From Ruminococcus sp. (lineage in GTDB: Bacteria > Bacillota_A > Clostridia > Oscillospirales > Ruminococcaceae), in assembly GCA_017418765.1 (NCBI GenBank), contig JAFOMV010000143.1, forward strand, positions 1 through 8,762: a stretch of 8,762 bases of DNA. The letters are read 5' to 3'. This document shows positions 5,730-8,762 of this stretch, in pieces. The position numbers were made by a program, and so were the translations under genes. The stretch's first letter is position 1; every line of letters begins with the position of its first letter. Under the pieces are notes generated by a model that had not been told where the DNA came from, searched no databases, and was given only the letters and a program-made list of their open reading frames with translations.

Positions 5730-5772
5730 TCTGATGACCGATATCGGGGCATGATATCCCCTATCATACAGA
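5730..5772 (-). other. Linker hairpin between the preQ1 aptamer and the leader terminator
   Basis: TCTG-T-ATGAT pairs with GTCAT-CAGA, with an inner GGGG/CCCC stem. An alternative fold pairs ATGATA with TATCAT around GGGGA, and the two cannot coexist. It probably spaces or tunes the switch between aptamer and terminator. Confidence 0.5.
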
Positions 5773-5774
5773 CT

Positions 5775-5818
5775 GCCCTGGTTTTGTTTAACGACAGGAT
5801 GGCGCAAACGAACTGTCA
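5775..5818 (-). ncRNA. PreQ1 riboswitch aptamer (class I-like)
   Basis: The leader RNA opens with the stem GACAG/CUGUC (5817-5813 with 5797-5793) enclosing a 15-base loop that ends in AUC. The last C occupies the position that recognises preQ1 in class I aptamers. The A-rich tail GUUAAACAAAACCAGGGC closely resembles that of the Thermoanaerobacter tengcongensis preQ1-I aptamer. The loop GCC (5803-5801) can pair with the tail GGC (5777-5775) to form the H-type pseudoknot. The aptamer starts at about +1 of the transcript, directly upstream of an operon that makes preQ1. The loop is a few bases longer than in the textbook examples. Class III, known from related bacteria, was considered but fits the short compact shape less well. 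Confidence 0.78.
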
Positions 5819-5824
5819 ATGGTT

Positions 5825-5853
5825 ATTATACAGCTTTTTCATCAATATGTCAA
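5825..5853 (-). promoter_or_regulatory. Consensus sigma-A promoter of the queDE-folE-queCF operon
   Basis: On the minus strand, TTGACA (5853-5848) and TATAAT (5830-5825) are separated by exactly 17 bases. The predicted start is near 5818, so the aptamer stem begins at the first or second nucleotide of the RNA. Control is therefore likely to come from the riboswitch rather than from promoter strength. Confidence 0.9.
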
Positions 5854-5939
5854 GATGTTAGCTCATCTCTCACTAAAACAAGTTTTGCTTATCAGAATTA
5901 TTTATCTGCGGAACGATGATTATAGTGTTGCCTTAACAT
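5854..5939. other. Intergenic stretch without recognised content
   Basis: This lies between the CotH-gene terminator and the que promoter. No gene, repeat or structured element was recognised. One AAAAC-AA-GTTTT mini-palindrome is too weak to interpret, and a TATAAT at 5924-5919 lacks a -35 partner. Confidence 0.4.
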
Positions 5940-5984
5940 AAAAACCGTGACACTTTATGGAATATCACATAAAAGTGTCACGGT
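5940..5984 (-). terminator. Strong intrinsic terminator after the CotH-dockerin gene
   Basis: ACCGTGACACTTTTATG pairs with CATAAAGTGTCACGGT (16 bp with a single bulged T) around an 8-base loop, followed on the minus strand by a run of T. It starts about 18 bases past the stop codon and isolates this gene from the que operon. Confidence 0.92.
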
Positions 5985-6002
5985 ACAGCAAATCAGCTGC
6001 AA

Positions 6003-8645
6003 TTATTTTATCAGCTTTTTCCTCAATAAGATAAGATCAAAAACATCTCCTGCTTTATCATTATTTATATCAGCAAGCTTGAACTGTGCCTTAGTCAGCT
6101 TATTCTGACCGTGAAGATACTTATTCATAAGCAGAAGATCTGCAACATTTATACTTCCGTCCATATTTATATCCCCTGCTTCATATTCCGCTTTATTGAA
6201 ACTGCATATCAGTGAAGCGGCTTTATCGGCAGTAACGGTTATAGAAGGAGAATCAGATATGACAGCCCCTGACCATCCGCCGAATGTATAGCCCTCATTT
6301 GGCTTTGCAGTCAGTGTAACTTTTGTTCCGCTGTCATACGAACCTGTCCACACATTTCCGGAAAATGCGGTGTTGACAGAATCAACAGAAAGAGTACCAC
6401 TGCCCTTTCTCGTAATAGTTATAGTCGCACTGTTTTTTGAGATACCAAGATAATCCTGCATATCCTCCAGAGCATATTCTGCACGCCTGTTGAAGAAAGT
6501 ACGCATTTTATCTATCTCACTGTGGTAATAGCTTTTCTGCTGTGAGCAATAGGAATTGAATTCCGAATTAGGTCTGCCGCTGTTCCAGCGCCATGCTGTC
6601 ATAGTCATATAGTCCATATATCTGTTTTCCTCAGCTTCCAGCTCCGCACTCATCTTTGCAGGTTCAAATACAGAATAAGCGTATGAACAGAACTTGTCAG
6701 CAAACTGCTGTCTGAACTGTGGATTTTTCAGTAATGCCACAAATATTGAAGTAGGCATTTCCTTTTTTTCCTTGTCCATTTTGCGGAAACTGTCATACTG
6801 ATAGCCTTCAACTCCGCCGAAGCTCTGATATGTAAGCCCTACCGAATAGTCAAAATCAAAGGAACCGAAACGCCATTTTCCATCGCTGTATGGATTGCCG
6901 TCTATAGAAGTGCCATTGTTTCTCCACATAAGATAGTTGTGGTTAGGCCAGTCCCATGTTCCGAGATAAAGTCCTGCACAGTAGCAGTCGATCAGACTTT
7001 CCGCATCCACTTTTGACATAACATGATCATAGTTTGAAGCTACAGACATATCGTTTTCAACACAGAATTTACTGAGAGCCTTCAGCTCTGCAAGGTCATC
7101 TTCAGTACCTGCTTCGACTTCACCGTTCTTTATCATAGCTACATTTTCGGACGGAACGCCGTAATTGGACTGTATGAAGTAATCAGAGGATTTTTCGATT
7201 ATATCGTACATTCCCCATAACTCACCATCAATAAAAAGCATACACCTGTCATTGTCATATGTAGCCAGTGCAGGTAACTCACGCATTGATGAATGGACCA
7301 CACGCTCTCTAAGCCTGTCTACCCATGATACTGATCTGAGACTGAACGAATCATAGCGCTTTATCTTTTCGCCGTCTATTGCCGAGTAGTTGTCATCTAT
7401 CAGCTTATAATCAAGCTTTGAATCGCCGTATTTGCTCCTTGCGTACACATTGAAGCTCTTGGTCTGACTGTTTCTGGTAGAAGCGCCCTTTATACGGATA
7501 CCCATTTTCTGTGAGAAGCCAAATTTGCCTCCGTCAAAATAAGTTATATCCGCTTCACGCTCCCACTCCTTGCCCTTAGAAAAGAAATTGGCAATATTAT
7601 CTGTATCCCATTCACTTTTCTTAGGATCATACTGTGAACTGTTCTTCCAGTCAACATACTGCTGACCTGCAACGTATATTCCCTTATCCTTGTCAAAGAG
7701 ATTATCGGGGTCCGTGACCAGCGAAACAACAGGGATATTTGAATAATAAGCCAGCTTGTCACTGCTCATTATAAAATATGTATTGGAAGTAACTCTGCTG
7801 AATGAACCGTCAGATGACTTAGCAGCCGCACGTACTACTGTTGCTTTGTCGAATTTTTCGGGATTGGCATTGTATCTCTGCTTGAGTGTTGTGGAATAAG
7901 GACTGTTATCATCATGCTGATACTTACTGTAAACGTTTTCCTCAATGCTCCTGTCGTACATCGGTATAGCGCCGCTGTATACCTTAGCCGTAGCAGAAGT
8001 TGTCGGATCAGATCCATCAAGTGTATAATAAACGGTATCAGCTGAACTTATTGTAAGCTCAGACACATCATTGACGTTGTAAAAACCCGATGCCAGTGAG
8101 AATACCGGTTCAGCAGGCGCAGAGCTGTTAGCCGCTGATGGTGTAGGAGCCATAACTGAAAATGTTCCGCTTCCGTCGGGAGAACGGCCGTATGTGGTGT
8201 CTTCCGCAAGCGCAGGTACACTGACACTGTCAGCAGCGGAGCCATCAGGCTTTGATAATATGATGTTTTCCCCTGATTTACTCAGGCTGAAGCCTGTATT
8301 CAATTCAGTCATACCGCTGCCGTCTTTATTGGATGCTATCATCAGATATCCTCCTTTTTTTATCACAGTACCAGCAGGGAAAACATACTTCATCGGCGAA
8401 TCAGGATCATCAGATAAGCCAAAGCCATCCAGCGATATATCATTGCTGCTGCCATTAAAAAGCTCTATCCAATCAGAAGCTCTGCCAAGACTGTCGGTAA
8501 AACACTCCTTATTCTGTGTACAGACCTCATTTATGCATAGGCCCTCTGTTGCTTGTTCCGCCGATACAATAGCCGTTGTACAGTGCATGGACGAAACGAG
8601 GAGCAATGCAGAAGCAAGTCCTCTCATACGTTCAAAAAACCTCAT
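6003..8645 (-). CDS. Secreted CotH kinase-like protein with lamin-tail, chitobiase-like, repeat and dockerin domains
   Basis: An 880-residue exported protein. Residues 1-29 form a signal peptide (basic start, ALLLV core, likely cleavage after VSA). Residues about 33-165 form a lamin-tail domain (INEVC, DWIELFN, YVFPAGT). Residues about 180-292 resemble the chitobiase C-terminal beta domain (YYTLDGSDPTTS). Residues about 300-645 are a CotH kinase-like domain, with RIKGASTRNSQTKSF (384-398), LWGMYDIIEKS (476-486) and the likely metal-binding FDFDYS (596-601). Residues about 738-818 form a bacterial repeat domain (EGYTFGGWSG). Residues 823-880 are a type I dockerin with two calcium loops, D825-D836 and D859-D870. 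The dockerin predicts attachment to a cellulosomal scaffoldin cohesin outside the cell. CotH of Bacillus is a protein kinase; whether this one phosphorylates anything is unknown. The start is supported by AGAGGGG 8 bases upstream. No glycosidase domain is visible. It appears to be monocistronic. Confidence 0.93.
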   Translation of the reverse strand: MRFFERMRGLASALLLVSSMHCTTAIVSAEQATEGLCINEVCTQNKECFTDSLGRASDWIELFNGSSNDISLDGFGLSDDPDSPMKYVFPAGTVIKKGGYLMIASNKDGSGMTELNTGFSLSKSGENIILSKPDGSAADSVSVPALAEDTTYGRSPDGSGTFSVMAPTPSAANSSAPAEPVFSLASGFYNVNDVSELTISSADTVYYTLDGSDPTTSATAKVYSGAIPMYDRSIEENVYSKYQHDDNSPYSTTLKQRYNANPEKFDKATVVRAAAKSSDGSFSRVTSNTYFIMSSDKLAYYSNIPVVSLVTDPDNLFDKDKGIYVAGQQYVDWKNSSQYDPKKSEWDTDNIANFFSKGKEWEREADITYFDGGKFGFSQKMGIRIKGASTRNSQTKSFNVYARSKYGDSKLDYKLIDDNYSAIDGEKIKRYDSFSLRSVSWVDRLRERVVHSSMRELPALATYDNDRCMLFIDGELWGMYDIIEKSSDYFIQSNYGVPSENVAMIKNGEVEAGTEDDLAELKALSKFCVENDMSVASNYDHVMSKVDAESLIDCYCAGLYLGTWDWPNHNYLMWRNNGTSIDGNPYSDGKWRFGSFDFDYSVGLTYQSFGGVEGYQYDSFRKMDKEKKEMPTSIFVALLKNPQFRQQFADKFCSYAYSVFEPAKMSAELEAEENRYMDYMTMTAWRWNSGRPNSEFNSYCSQQKSYYHSEIDKMRTFFNRRAEYALEDMQDYLGISKNSATITITRKGSGTLSVDSVNTAFSGNVWTGSYDSGTKVTLTAKPNEGYTFGGWSGAVISDSPSITVTADKAASLICSFNKAEYEAGDINMDGSINVADLLLMNKYLHGQNKLTKAQFKLADINNDKAGDVFDLILLRKKLIK

Positions 8646-8702
8646 AAAAAATACCCCTCTCTGTATTTTTTGATATTCCTTATAACCGTCCAGGATATTA
8701 TT

Positions 8703-8740
8703 GTAATATTTATTTATAAATTTCGAGACAGTAATATTAC
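8703..8740. repeat. Repeated GTAATATT in the CotH gene leader
   Basis: GTAATATT occurs at 8703-8710 and again at 8731-8738, where it extends into the perfect palindrome GTAATATTAC (8731-8740). The copies are 28 bases apart in an AT-rich leader. They may be a regulator site or chance in AT-rich DNA. Confidence 0.3.
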
Positions 8741-8751
8741 ATGATAAAACA

Positions 8752-8757
8752 ATTATA
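8752..8757 (-). promoter_or_regulatory. Possible -10 box of the CotH-dockerin gene
   Basis: A perfect TATAAT on the minus strand, about 107 bases before the start codon. The -35 region would fall outside the window, so the promoter cannot be confirmed. Confidence 0.4.
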
Positions 8758-8762
8758 GCATA

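Noticed and set aside
5700..5818. PreQ1-III riboswitch assignment
   Set aside because: That class occurs in related bacteria, but the short 5' stem, the loop ending in C and the A-rich tail with a GG-type pseudoknot match class I better. A model search would settle it.
5919..5924. TATAAT between the CotH terminator and the que promoter
   Set aside because: No -35 partner exists at the proper spacing, and no gene or structured RNA begins from it.
8194..8673. Plus-strand open frame of 159 codons opposite the start of the CotH gene
   Set aside because: It is antisense to a protein with clear domains, and its translation has no family features.

Overview
The window looks like part of a chromosome from a low-to-moderate-GC anaerobic Firmicute of the Ruminococcus (Oscillospiraceae) type. 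The main clue is a secreted CotH-type protein that ends in a type I dockerin, the module that plugs enzymes into cellulosomes. The consensus sigma-A promoters, strong AAGGAGG ribosome binding sites and the DUF2325/DUF3793/flavodoxin trio fit the same group. The genus is inferred from these features and was not tested. All nine recognised genes lie on the minus strand, so the window reads from right (8762) to left (1). No tRNA, rRNA, CRISPR array or insertion sequence was seen.

Right end (8762-5940): one large secreted multidomain protein (880 aa) with signal peptide, lamin-tail domain, chitobiase-like domain, CotH kinase-like domain, bacterial repeat domain and dockerin. It is followed by a strong intrinsic terminator.

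Middle (5853-2766): a five-gene queuosine-precursor operon, queD-queE-folE-queC-queF. It starts at a perfect consensus promoter and is preceded by a leader that fits a class I preQ1 riboswitch placed at the very 5' end of the transcript, with an intrinsic terminator just before the queD ribosome binding site. The five enzymes cover every step from GTP to preQ1. The genes are almost contiguous (gaps of 1-2 bases; QueD and QueE are 2 bases apart from stop to chosen start), and a hairpin terminator follows queF.

Left (2728-1): a ZIP-family divalent metal transporter has its own extended -10 promoter and a leader hairpin. Next comes a second perfect promoter carrying two GTTAG-N6-CTAAC palindromes 52 bp apart, which drives DUF2325, DUF3793 and a short flavodoxin. 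The 5' part of an AraC-type regulator gene follows and runs off the left edge. Flavodoxins commonly replace ferredoxin under iron limitation, and the palindromes resemble DtxR/IdeR-type half-sites, so this cluster is plausibly metal-responsive. The functions of DUF2325 and DUF3793 are not established here, and this cluster is the best candidate in the window for undescribed biology.
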